Part shown: one piece after another, positions 1 to 13,235 of the stretch | Layout of the letters: each line of letters begins with the position of its first letter | Numbering within the stretch: position 1 is the first letter of the stretch | NCBI GenBank assembly: GCA_031835245.1 | Contig: JAVKOQ010000403.1 | Span: forward strand, 1 to 43,195 | Direction of reading: 5' to 3' | Source: Balamuthia mandrillaris | Taxonomy: Eukaryota; Discosea; Longamoebia; Balamuthiidae | DNA: 43,195 nucleotides | Position numbers and translations under genes: made by a program | The notes under the pieces: model-generated | Told to the model about the DNA's origin: nothing | The model's input: the letters and a program-made list of their open reading frames with translations, nothing else | The model's database searches: none

Positions 1-3066
<3,066 letters not shown>

Positions 3067-3408
3067 TCCAGAGAATGGGAATGGTGTGGGACCGTGCCGT
3101 GAGCTTGCGGTAACGGGAAGAGAAGCTTTCTTTTTGTTCCAAACAAAAAAAAAAAAAATAGAACAAAATGGAGTAATTCATCTTTTTCGGAGATATATGC
3201 ATCCTGGAATTGGAGGTAACCTTGATGCCAGTTTCCATGATGGCCAAAACGAGACATAATTTGGTCGTGACCGAGTCCGATACATATTTCTTCGAAAAAA
3301 TTCGGAGAAATGATAGCTTGAGGGGTGATTTGTTATTTTGCCGCTTTTTTTTTTGTTGGGAAAAAATTAAAGTTTGTTGAAAACCAAAACGACGTAGCAG
3401 CAAGAAAA
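3067..3408. promoter_or_regulatory. Divergent promoter region between PARP1-type gene and UBC9
   Basis: These 342 bases separate two head-to-head ATGs, so both promoters must lie here or overlap the first exons. It contains poly-A/poly-T runs (around 3147-3160 and 3342-3354) and no recognisable gene. I see no convincing TATA box or known operator. The call rests on gene orientation alone. Confidence 0.55.
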
Positions 3409-4016
3409 ATGGCAGGCATAGCAAGAGGCAGATTGATGGAAGAACGCAAGGTAGGTATCTATTTTTTTGTTCCACTCATTGTTTATTTTTACCATTCATT
3501 CCTCTATTTTTGTCCTTCTTCTTGGATGTTCCACTCCTTCCTTCCTTTTTTTGCACTTTGGTTGTGTCCATGACTTAGGCGTGGCGCAAAGACCACCCTC
3601 CGGTAACTACTTTATTTTTTCTCTCTGCCCCTTCCCCAACTGTCTGCAGTGTTTCTCTTACTTTCCTCTTCTTCTCTGTCTCTTCTCTTCGATTCTTGCT
3701 CGCCTTCTCTTCCTTTTTCCTTCATTCTTCGAACAAGGGTTTCTTTGCCAGACCCGAAAACAACGATGACGGCACTCTTAACCTCATGCGTTGGACTTGT
3801 GGTATTCCGGGCAAGAAGGGCACTCTTTGGGAAGGAGGCATGTTCCCTATCACAATGGAGTTTACTGACGACTATCCCAGCAAGCCTCCCAAATGTACTT
3901 TGTTCTTCTCTTCTTGTTCTTGTTCTTCCTCTTCTTCTCTCTACTTGCCTTTTTGTCACTTCTTTGACTCTCTCTCTCTCTCTCTCTGCGTGGTTTTCTT
4001 CTCTCTGGCTCTTTGA

Positions 4017-4049
<33 letters not shown>

Positions 4050-4784
4050 ATCTTCTCTTGTTGTCCGTTATCTTGTTGTCCGTTACTAAAGTTTGATGAA
4101 CTTTTATTTATCAAAACGTATGATAAAAAAATTATTAGGTCGGTTTCCAGCAGGTTTCTTCCATCCAAACATATATCCTTCAGGAACGGTCTGTCTGAGC
4201 ATCGTCAACGAGGATGAGGACTGGAAACCTTCCATTTCTGTTAAACAGGTTCGCTTTTGTCCTTATCACATTGAATAGCACCAACAAAGTTTGCAGAGAA
4301 GCAAGAAGAGAGAAACGAATAGTTGTTGTATTCATTGCTTATGCAAAGTAACTTCTTCTTTGATAGATATTGATGGGCATTCAAGACCTTCTCGACAATC
4401 CAAACCCAAACAGCCCTGCTCAACAAGATGCCTATGCTCTTTTTGTGTACGTTTATCCTTCCGCTCTGCTTGTTTTTTACCTCTCTATTTTTTTCTCTTT
4501 CTGTCTCTCTCTGTCTCTCTCTCTCTCTCTCTTGCGCTCTCCTCTCTCAATTCTCTTGTTCCTTCTGATGATGACAACCACTGGGCACTGAACAGAGTGT
4601 TATGATTACACTCCAAAGAAATCAGAAATCTTTTGTCTGAGCTTTTCTCTTCTTGTTCTTGGTCTTGTTCTTTTTCTCCCACGATTTCAAGGACTAACCA
4701 GGCTTTGTTCATCGCAAAAACAGAACCAACAGACCAGAGTACGAACGACGAGTGAAACTACAGAGCAGCAAATACGCCGCCTGA
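3409..4784 (+). CDS. UBC9: SUMO-conjugating enzyme UBC9, complete, 157 aa
   Basis: UBC9 is the E2 that takes SUMO from the E1 and transfers it to lysines of nuclear targets. Six exons: 3409-3450, 3579-3602, 3738-3894, 4139-4248, 4367-4446, 4724-4784; all phases agree. The protein starts [14 protein letters not shown] and reads [41 protein letters not shown] and ends [14 protein letters not shown]. It is one residue shorter than human UBC9 (158). The active cysteine falls at residue 93, as in human. The conserved HPN and the UBC9-specific N-terminal helix are present. Introns 3 and 5 carry CT repeats on the sense strand. The last exon is found by the family C-terminus; an acceptor nearer the intron start would give an unrelated tail. 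It is divergent from the PARP1-type gene, 342 bases away. No defect is visible. Confidence 0.97.
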
Positions 4785-4900
4785 AATCCTTTTCTCTTCC
4801 TCCTCTTTTTTCTTTTCTTTTTAAAAAAATCAAATGTCCGATAGAAAAATATCAGAGCTCTGTCTCGTCCGCATACCTTCCCAGTATCAAAGGAAAAAGC

Positions 4901-5854
4901 TCACCAATAATCCCCACAAGCGCAGCGCCCATCAGGAGAGAAGTGATGGAAGCGGTTGGCATCCCTCACCAGGATCTCTCGCTGCCTTCATCTGTTGGAT
5001 CAGCTGGTCCCGGTGGTGGAAGATCTCTGTACTGCGAGGGTGGCTGCGGTCCTTCACCACGAAGCTGTGCGTCTCCCCTCACCTTCCGCTCCTTCTCCAC
5101 CTCTTCCCATCGCCCTGCCGCTGCCGAAGATGTTGCCCGCCCCAACAGGTCCCCCATGCAAGTGAAATGCTCCGTGGTGGGCTGGATGTTGTGCTTCTCT
5201 CTCTCATGGCAGCAAAGCAGGCCAAGCCTTCCTCCACCAGCCCTGCATGGCTGCACGCGTTCAGCACGTTGATGAAGGTGATGGCATTTGGCTCCACGCC
5301 GTGTTCTTCCATCTCTTGTAGTGCGGCCAGTCTGCTTTGCCTTGTCCATGCAGCCCATGCACGGCAATCATGGTGGTGGACTTCCCCATCGCCATGTCCT
5401 TCCTCATCCCACAGGTCTTCAGCACCGTAGCGAAGGTGAAGGCGTCCGTTGCCATGCCTGCCTCCTGCATCTGTTGGAACAGCTGCAAGGCCTCCTGCCC
5501 ATCCCCACATTGTGTGCACGCTTGCATCATGGCATTCCATATCGCCGTTCCGCCTTTCTCCTCCTTGCCTCCAATTTGACTCTTGCTGCTCGAAGACGGC
5601 ACGGCAGGTCCAACCGACCACATGCCCCCATACACGCTGATCAGAGAGGCCGCCATGCGGGAAAACACCTTCCGGTCAGAAGAAGAGAGGTGGAGGAGGT
5701 GGGCGTGCACCCTCTGGCTGGCCTGGAGGTTCCTCTCCTGCTTGCACCGTTTGGAGGACAGGAGGTACAGGGAGATAGCACATGGAAAAGCGCAGGGAAG
5801 AAGGGAGGGGGAAGGGTCTCCTCCGCAGGGCTCTACCCACCACCCTTCCTCCAC
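4901..5854 (-). pseudogene. Decayed PPR-DYW gene copy
   Basis: On the minus strand five blocks match, in order, the intact PPR-DYW gene at 35.1-37.6 kb. They are: an N-terminal part with PPR motifs (QRVHAHLL, AIWNAMMQACTQCG, QLFQQMQEAG) to about 5400; VHGLHGQG; EPNAITFINVLNACSHAG; HSFVVKDRSHPRSTEIF; and the last tail REILVRDANRFHHF to CACGDYW, ending at the stop 4901-4903. The blocks lie in all three minus frames. Most PPR repeats, the E motifs and the deaminase HxE and CxxC residues are missing, so no editing activity is possible. It looks like a full gene reduced by several internal deletions rather than a spliced or truncated model, since block order is kept and no GT-AG intron joins the frames. 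The stretch is more GC-rich than its flanks, as is the intact copy. It may still be transcribed. Confidence 0.9.
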
Positions 5855-6237
5855 GTCGCGTCACATCTTTTCTTTTATTGTTTTTTCTTAATTTATTCTT
5901 CTGTTGGAATATTTCCGATTTTATGAAAAAATTTTCATTTGAAAAACTAATTTCAAATTTATGAAAATAATTTCAAATTTTCTTGATAATCATAACGTAA
6001 AATTATCGGGAGTTTGTTAATTAATTTCAAGTAAGCAAAAAAGGCGGGAAAAACAAAAAAAGGGTTTTCTGCCGACTGAGACAAGAAAGACACAGCAAAA
6101 TACTGTTTGCCAAAAGAAGTAGCATTAAAAAAAAAAGAGTAGCAGGAGAAGACGAGGCACAAGGGGGCGGAAGAAGTAGCCGAAGAAGAAGAGGAAGAAG
6201 AAGAAGAAGAGACGAACACAAAATTAAAAAAAAAATA
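5855..6237. other. Intergenic, upstream of the Rho-GEF gene
   Basis: The stretch holds no gene. The part from about 5875 to 6020 is very AT-rich with repeated ATTTTCAAATTT-like words. From 6130 it becomes purine-rich (GAA runs) up to the Rho-GEF start codon and presumably holds that gene's promoter and leader. Nothing else is recognised. Confidence 0.5.
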
Positions 6238-9214
6238 ATGAGCAGCATAACGCCGCCTTTGCGTGCTTCTGGTTCCTCGAACCCTGATGAGGCCGACACG
6301 TCAAACACGATTGGGGGCGGTAAAGTTGGAGGAGGAGGAGAGAGGGAAGCTCATACTGGCATTAGTCCATCCTTGCTGCGCCTCAATTTGATGCCTCCTC
6401 CCCTAACGCTTCCACTGCAACAACAAGAAGAAGACCGTAAAAAGAAGAAAAAAAGTAGGAAAAAAGAAGAGCAAAACGGTTCGTTCATCTCTCTTGATCT
6501 TTTTTCCTTGCCTCAAAGCAAATGATTTACTTTACTTATTTTTGTGTAACAGGAAAGAAAAAGAGCAAAAAGGGAAGAGCAGCAACTATTCATTTGGACA
6601 GTTCGCCAGTGAAGTCCTCCTCTTCTTCTTCACGACGCAAACGTCACCAGTCGCACTCTCGCAAAAACTCCCCACTCTCCGCAAGCTACGAGGAAAACGA
6701 GAACGAGACGATCCTCTCCAAGTCCGCTTCGACGACACCTCGCACGTTACAGACCCAAAAAAGCTTTTCCATCTATGAGCTCGCAGCTGCTTTAGGCCAA
6801 CGAAAAGATCAACTGACGAACTCTTTTTCTGCCTCTTCTTCTGCAATACTCTCTCCGTCGTCGTCTGCTTCGTCATCTGGTTCTTCCGGACAACTTTCAT
6901 TGGATGAAGAGAGAGACAAAAACAAGTACCTTTCTTCATCGAAGCAAAGGAATCGTTCGGTTACAGCTGATCCTCCTCTTATTCGCTCTTTTTCGTTGTC
7001 CAAAACACAAGATGAAACAGAAACAACGAAAGAGAAAGCAGTAGAGGAAGAAAGAGATGAAGAAGAAATGATGGAGCAGAGAGACCGATTCGTTAGAGAG
7101 GTCTTAACAATGGAAAGCAATTATTTGAAGAATTTGGAGATCTTAGTTCAAGTCTATGCTCGAAAGTTACAGTCGTGGGAGGAGCTCTCCAGAAAACAGG
7201 CCATCGGCCTCATCTTCACTCAGTTTGAAGGCTTTTTGGACCAACACAGTCGATTCCAGCAAAGCATGAAGAGAAGAGTGGATGAAGCAAGCTGGAACGT
7301 CAAAACTTCTCACTTTAGCGATATCTTTCTTAAAGAGGTTTACTTTTGTTCTTCTTTCGGTTTCTTTCTTTCTTACCAACATTAACCTCCTTTTTTTAAA
7401 ATCAACACAAAAAGGGAGGGTTCATGCGTACATATGGAGCTTATTTTCTCAGTTACGTGTATTCTGTAAACGCCATCAACAAGTTAAAAGCAAAGTCTCG
7501 AACATTTGCTGCTTTTTTAGACGTATGTTCCTATTATCTTCTTCTCTACTGTTCCCAAACATTACGAACCTCATCATTTTCTACCTTAGACGTGCGATAA
7601 GCAAGCAGAAGAAACCGGAATGACAACGTTAGATTCTCTTCTCATATGCCCAATTCAGCAGATTCCTCGATACGCTCTTCTCTTTTCTGTACTGCCTTTC
7701 TGTTTTTCTCTCCATTGTCGTTTTGCTTCATTAACATTTCTCTTCAAAAGAAATTGATGGAAGTAACACCAGAAAGTCACCCAGACTACAATAACACAGC
7801 GAAAGCGCTTCGCATGCTCAAAAACCTGAACACGGAACTCAACGAGAAGAAACGACAGGCAGAACAAGCAGTGGCGGCCAAGAAAGAAACGGAAGAGATT
7901 CTCAGTCGCTCCAACGAAAAACTTCGACGCGTAAAGAAACCAAAGGTGAAAAAGTCTCTGCTATGCCTCAAGTTGCAAACGTCAAATCTGCAAATCTTGG
8001 AACGACTTTCTGCGGTGGAATGTCCCTCCAGTGGAGTCGAAGTTTATGGGTGTTGTATTGAAGGTTGGTTGTGTGCCATGAAACAACATCAGTCCGCCGA
8101 AGACTTTGCCATTTTGGAGCAGGAACTTAATATCTTGGAAGGGTTAGTAGTCTTGCTTTCTTTCTCCGTTTTTTTTTCTTCTTTAAACTCTAATCTCGCT
8201 CTCTCTCTCTCTCTCCCTTTCGATAATTCGTCTAGACTTCCTTATCACATGAATATCGAGCGATATCTCTTCCACGAATTCGTGGACAACAAACTGCGCG
8301 TCTTCACCACCCGCTACGACTGTAATCTCCGTCACGTGCTCGACCTCCGCATCAAGCTCCAAGCCAAACATCCAGAGGATGATTACTCCCTCTCCACCTC
8401 CCAAATCGTCAGTTATGCACTCGACATAATTCGAGGATTGGAGTTCCTTCACGAGCATCGCATCGTGCATCGCGAGCTTCAACCGGAAAATATTTTGGGC
8501 TTCTTCGAACCTTCCACTCTGCTCTTCAAGCATTTGGCCATCGGGAACTTTGAACACGCCAAAAAGATCACTTCTTCTGCTTCGAACAGGAAACGAAGTT
8601 TGTTAACATCTTCATCTTCCTCGGGTGTGGGTGGAGGAGGAAGCATTCGTGGGGTGGCCCCTGAAGTTCTCGCTAGTTTTGGTATCGGCAGTTCCTCCAA
8701 TCTTCTCTCCTTACCTTCCTCTTCATCAGCGTCAACATCACCACGAACTTTTATAAATAACAGTCCACGTGAAGAAGCTAGCAACGGCCTTCATCATCAA
8801 CAACATGCTCGCTATTCCTACGCAGCTGATGTATGGGGCTTTGGCATGGTTCTCTATGAGCTGATCACATTCAATAAGCCCTATGCCGATGAGAAGGAGG
8901 ACCATCTCGTCATGGAGAAGATAGCTAGAGGGGAACGACCGCCTCTCTTGCTTCCTTCTTCTCCTCGAAATGGTGATCACAAAAATGAAAAGGAGGGAGC
9001 GGAAGGAGAAGAAGACGCAGGAAAGAAGAAGAAAAAGAAGACGAAAAAGCAAACGAAAAAGCCAGGCCAGCAGCAACAACAGAGAACAAGAGAACACAAA
9101 GACTTGATACCTTTGATCAGTTTGTTTGAGGACTGTACCGAGTTTCATCCAGAGAAGCGGCCAAATGCTGCCCACATCAAGCAAGCACTTCTGGAGATTC
9201 TCGAGGAAGACTAG
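6238..9214 (+). CDS. RhoGEF (DH) - pseudokinase fusion protein, 867 aa
   Basis: Six exons: 6238-6478, 6553-7337, 7415-7522, 7590-7688, 7751-8142, 8236-9214; phases agree. Residues 1-250 are Ser/Lys-rich and disordered. A Dbl-homology domain spans about 257-440 (RDRFVREVLTMESNYLKNL; conserved PIQQIPRYALLF near 399; TPESHPDYNN), so it should load GTP onto Rho/Rac proteins. No PH domain follows. Instead a TKL-like kinase fold starts near 490: NLQILERL, a glycine loop lacking the usual glycines, and the ATP lysine in LCAMKQ near 521. The HRD motif reads HRELQPEN and DFG reads GNFEH, so the catalytic and magnesium aspartates are gone. APE, DVWGFGMVLYE and HPEKRP remain. It is therefore a predicted pseudokinase, perhaps a scaffold or autoregulatory module. 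Two Ser-rich and Lys-rich inserts interrupt the kinase part. Confidence 0.88.
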
Positions 9215-9288
9215 TGCCCTTTCTTCCCTTCTCGTTTGTGTTTGCAAAACAACTAAAATTTTATTTGTACAATTTGCTCTTCGTGTTT

Positions 9289-10172
9289 TTACTCAAAAAG
9301 AGAGTAAAACACTTCCTGAAGATCGCTGCATTGGGTTTTGAGAGCCTCAAAACGACCTTCGGGCAACATGGCGGGCATCATTGTGGCCAACAAGCTCCTT
9401 CCTTCAAACGTCGGCTCTTCCTTTTCGTCCTCCTCTTTCTCTTTTTTCTTCAGACAAAAGGTGGCCCGTTTGTAGGTAACTTCCACCACCCCTTTGCGTA
9501 AGCGATGTGGCTCTCCGTCCACCTTTGGTTTACAAATAGTGTTTTTGTTTAGTGTTTGGTAACACGAAACATAAAATGGAGATAGCGAGAGCAAGAAAGA
9601 GCGAGAAGGGTAAAGAGGAGACACAAACCTGCATGCATGTTTCTCTATCATCAAAGTACTCAACCCGTACAGTGGTACCTTGCGCGATACGAACGGCGTT
9701 TGCCAAGTTAACCTGTATGGTGGCCATGTGAAAGGTATTGGCCAAACCAACCACTTCCAATAGACCATCATCTATTCTTTGCTCTCTCCACTTTTTCGTT
9801 TCTTCTCTTGACTCCTGTGAAGTCTCTCCATCGTTGCTTTCTCCTTCTTCATCCGACGAAGAAGTTCCCCACAAGTTGCATCCACCCATGTAAGAAGGAA
9901 GATTGATGATGCAAATACCACCCAAGTCTTGCGGCAAAGGAACCAGCTTGCCGTCCACCTGCAATGTTAAGACTTTGTCGACGGGAGGAATGTCGGCGAT
10001 TACGTCTTCTACCATCGCATGAAGCCCGTAGTTCGCATAGAAGAACTTGTTGGCTAATCGCGTGGAGCACAGCGACGGCATTTCTTCGCGCAGTTCGTGA
10101 AACTTCATTGCTATTCTTGCGTCCACTCCTTTTTGTTATTGTTTTTTTGGTTTGAAAAAATGAGCGAAAGAT

Positions 10173-10215
<43 letters not shown>

Positions 10216-12064
10216 AGCTAGGGTTTATACCAATGCTGAAGTAGTTGTTCATGATGAAGCTGTGATGTTCTTCGTTGTTGTTCTTCACCTCGTCCCTAAC
10301 CTTTACTTTCCATCTTAAGAAACATTGTTGTCAGTATTTCCGTTGATAACATAAAAGGATAAGAAAGGAGAGAAACAAAACTGATCCAGGCGAACAACTT
10401 CGGCTGCTTCTATTTGTCGTAAGATGGGAGAGAGTGACTCGCCATCGTAGCCGCCACCCCATCCCAATGTACGTGCTAAGTCATTCCCTGTTCCTAACTA
10501 TTATTTTGAAGATAGTTAAAAAGAAAGGCAAGAGAGAACAAAAACAATAAATAGCGTACAGGTAAAGGACAAAGCGCGGGTGTGATGGGGAGTCGTGCTT
10601 TGTGAATTGACTGAAGGACCCAAGCCATGGTACCATCCCCTCCGCAGGCTAATACCCGCAGGTTTGGCACAAACCTGAACTTATCCAAAACGGCTGTCGG
10701 TTGTTGCTCCGTCAATTCAAAGATTTGATTGGGACCCAGCCACCGTTCTAACCGTCGCTTCAGCTCTTCCACTTCTGCTCCTCTCCCTTTCGAGTTGATG
10801 AACACGATCAAGGGCGTGTTTTCTGGTTGAAAGTAGTTTGTTATTTCTGTTGTTGATGTTTCTTGTTCGATAGAATTGTGAGGTTGGTGTGCGTGGATGT
10901 TTGTTGGGTCCAAAGAAGAAGAAGGGGCACCAAGCCAAAGCAACCGCCAGTGACGCGGTAGACAGTGCTCGTCCTTCATGTTTTTCATACAATTCGTATG
11001 TACCTTTTTTTTTTGTTTATTAGAAAAGAGAAAGAGAAGAGTGATAGAAGTCCAAGAGATTAACGTACAGTTTGAAAACAACGAGAACATCGAAAGCCTT
11101 GCAAGCCAAAAGTGGGGATTGGAGCAACGCAGACAGCACACTGACTGCCAGCTTTTATGTTGGCCTCTAACCAATGATGCTTCTTAAACAGCTCGAATGA
11201 CTCGAGTAGTTTTCCGTCTTGATCGTCGTTTTCTTTCTCCTTGTCGTTGTGGTGGGATATGTTAAAGGATGTGGGCAACGTTGAGAAAAAGAGTGAAGGA
11301 ATGGTTGTTGGTTGGCAGGTGGGAGGCGCTTTCTTGTTGAGTCCTTTCAAACATCGTTTGTGGATTGCATATTTACAGACTGTTTTGGTGTTGTGGTTAA
11401 AACTGCACGGAAGGAAGGAAGGCAGGAACGACAAGAAAGCAACAAAGAAAGAAAGAAGCAAAGGCACAAAGGAACAAAGAAGGAAGAACGACAGAAACAA
11501 AGAAGAATAATACAAACTGGTGCAAGAATAAGCCTGACGACCGAAACCCCAAACAAAAGAACGGCAATAGTTACAAAAAGTGGGTCGGCTAAAATGTTTC
11601 TTGAGGAAACGGTGCGAGGCCGTCGTTGTTGTTAAGGCCACGACGCCTCCATACTCTTTTTCTTTTTCTTCGTGCAAAGGGAGCAGGCCCTCTCCGTTGT
11701 TGCTTTGCATCATTATTAGTTCCGTAGAATCTTCCTTCTGTTGTTGTGGCTGTTGTTGTTTTTGTCGTCTGGACTTCTTTTTATTTTGAAACAAAACAGA
11801 ACGTGAGATGCTGGATGAACAGCAGGGGGAGGGTGGTAGGTTTTTTTTTCTGTTAACTTAAAAAAAACGTACGAATGGAGAGAAGACAGAAGAACCGGAA
11901 AAGGTGGGGGCAAAGGGCGAGAGCAAAAGGAGGAGGAAGGAGGAGGGGGCCACTGGAAATACCACCACCACCAAAAAAAGCAGCAGCACGAACGAGAAGA
12001 GCGCTCCTATTCCCAAAGAGCCCACCAGCACGCTCGTCGTCACCCTGAACTCCAACAACCACAT
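9289..12064 (-). CDS. Diacylglycerol kinase with N-terminal membrane segment, 712 aa
   Basis: It phosphorylates diacylglycerol to phosphatidic acid with ATP. Eight exons (minus): 12064-11873, 11776-11518, 11379-11069, 11003-10560, 10497-10382, 10313-10231, 10128-9629, 9522-9289; all phases agree. The N-terminus ([12 protein letters not shown], then a long run of L/V/F to about residue 50) looks like a membrane anchor. Two C1 domains follow: [17 protein letters not shown] near 119, and [17 protein letters not shown] near 213 with the DGK-type extension [13 protein letters not shown]. The catalytic domain has [10 protein letters not shown] and the ATP-binding ACGGDGT near 376. The accessory domain includes [35 protein letters not shown] and QVDGEPHR. 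Architecture matches the DGK-epsilon type: anchor, C1-C1, catalytic. A Lys/Glu-rich insert interrupts the last exon. All key motifs are intact. Intron 6 has a GA run of about 40 bases. Confidence 0.95.
10177..10214. repeat. (GA)n microsatellite in DGK intron 6
   Basis: A pure GA run of about 38 bases lies inside the intron 10129-10230. It reads CT on the gene's sense strand, upstream of the acceptor. Confidence 0.9.
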
Positions 12065-12410
12065 GTGGTTCTTCCCACCGCCGACCCGACACACAAGGGT
12101 TTTTTTTTTGCCGCACACAAAACGGGGGAATGTGCGTTTGCGGAGTTTTGTTGTGTTCAAAGGAACCGGATATACCAGGACGACACGACACGACACGACA
12201 CGACACGACACGACACGACACGACACGACACGACACGACACGACACGAGCCCACACCAAAAGAAGAAGAACAAGAACAAGAAGAAGAACAAGAACAACAA
12301 CAACAACAAGAACAAGAAGAAAGAACAAGAAGAAGAAAAATCAACGACAACATAACAAACAAGTCCTAAGAGTTAAGGGAAAGACAAAGAAGAAAGAAAA
12401 ACATGAAATA
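12065..12410. other. Intergenic, upstream of DGK, with (CGACA)n array
   Basis: This gap lies between the DGK start and the stop of the next minus-strand gene, so it should hold the DGK promoter and leader. It contains a 5-base tandem array (12180-12247), then an A-rich run of AAG and AAC triplets to about 12345. No gene is supported: apparent reading frames here are only the translated repeats. Confidence 0.6.
12180..12247. repeat. (ACGAC)n tandem repeat, about 13 copies
   Basis: A nearly perfect 5-base unit is repeated across 68 bases, about 115 bases upstream of the DGK start codon. The period is not a multiple of three. It is therefore unlikely to be coding. Confidence 0.95.
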
Positions 12411-12911
12411 TTATAGCTCGTGACGAGGGAGCATTTGACAGGGCCACCACCCGGTCGCCTTTTTACAACAAGACCAATGAGCCACCAGCTCCACTTTGGT
12501 GGGGATAGGGGAATGGCGCTCATAGCCAAGCGTTGGCACCTTGTGCTTTACCGTCTTGTTGTGGAACGAGCAGTTCCGGTCTTTGCTGCTGTAAATATCC
12601 TTTAGGCACCGTTTGCAATGGAAGACTTGGGGTAGCGACGGCGACGAGGGATCTCCCAAGTGACCCCCTCCAGCGGCAGTGTCTTTCGTCTGGCAGCCGA
12701 GCTGTTCGATGGGAGCGTCACAGCAGCTCCAGGTGCGAGTCGTAGAAAACAAGTGGTGGTCCTCCTCCTTTTGTTTGAGTTCTCCGGGGTGAAAGCGACA
12801 GGGTTGGTTGCCCCATTGGGAGTGAGGGAGACCGCAACGCAGGCAGGTGCCGGTTTCTTGTTGATGCTCCTCTTCGTTCGTTGGGACGGCTGTTGTTGTT
12901 GGGTCTTCCAT
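12411..12911 (-). CDS. Small Cys/His-rich protein with two CHORD-like WSCC modules, 166 aa
   Basis: This is a single-exon frame from ATG 12911 to TAA 12411. It holds two copies of one pattern: C-x2-C-x11-C-x2-H, then about 20-30 residues, WSCC, and a further Cys. Copy 1 reads CLRCG, CRFHPGE, TWSCCD (residues about 23-75). Copy 2 reads CKRCL, CSFHNK, HWSCCKK (about 97-158). This resembles the CHORD zinc-binding domain (which ends in WSCC and has C-x2-H), but the N-terminal C-x2-C and spacing differ. It is likely a zinc-binding adaptor; the function is unknown. The first 20 residues are Thr/Glu-rich with no signal peptide or membrane segment. It lies between DGK and RAD23 on the same strand, each with its own gap. 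No exon upstream was found. It could belong to an existing C2HC family that I cannot name from sequence alone. Confidence 0.75.
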   Translation of the reverse strand: MEDPTTTAVPTNEEEHQQETGTCLRCGLPHSQWGNQPCRFHPGELKQKEEDHHLFSTTRTWSCCDAPIEQLGCQTKDTAAGGGHLGDPSSPSLPQVFHCKRCLKDIYSSKDRNCSFHNKTVKHKVPTLGYERHSPIPTKVELVAHWSCCKKATGWWPCQMLPRHEL

Positions 12912-13235
12912 TGTGTACTTGTTTGGTTACTGGACTGAACGGCGCTAGGGGTTGGTTGGTAAAAGAAAAAAGAAATAGCAAAGAGAAGAGATAAATGAAA
13001 AAAGATAAATGATAGTTTCTGGTAGTTACTGTGCATTCCTCCTTTCATGGAATAACGCAATAACCAAAGACGAAAGGAACCGGGCACCCAGGGTTGGACG
13101 GGCTGTGGACAAAATAGAATAGAAAAAAAAATGCTAAAAGCAGTGAAGAGTGCAAGTGTGGAAAAGGAATAAAAGGGAAGAGGTAAGATGGGCAACAAAT
13201 GTCTACAAAACAAGGGACCCGTTCCTGTTATGTGA
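12912..13235. other. Intergenic between WSCC protein and RAD23
   Basis: About 320 bases without a supported gene. It should hold the promoter of the minus-strand WSCC gene and the 3' end of RAD23. It is A-rich around 12960-13020 and 13115-13135. Nothing else is recognised. Confidence 0.45.

Noticed and set aside
4834-5430. Plus-strand frames with Pro/Ser-rich sequence over the PPR remnant
   Set aside because: They are antisense shadows of the GC-rich PPR-DYW remnant.
11853-12362. Minus-strand frame with repeated VVSCR upstream of DGK
   Set aside because: The repeated part is the ACGAC array. Only the final 64 codons (12064-11873) splice in phase to DGK and were kept as exon 1.
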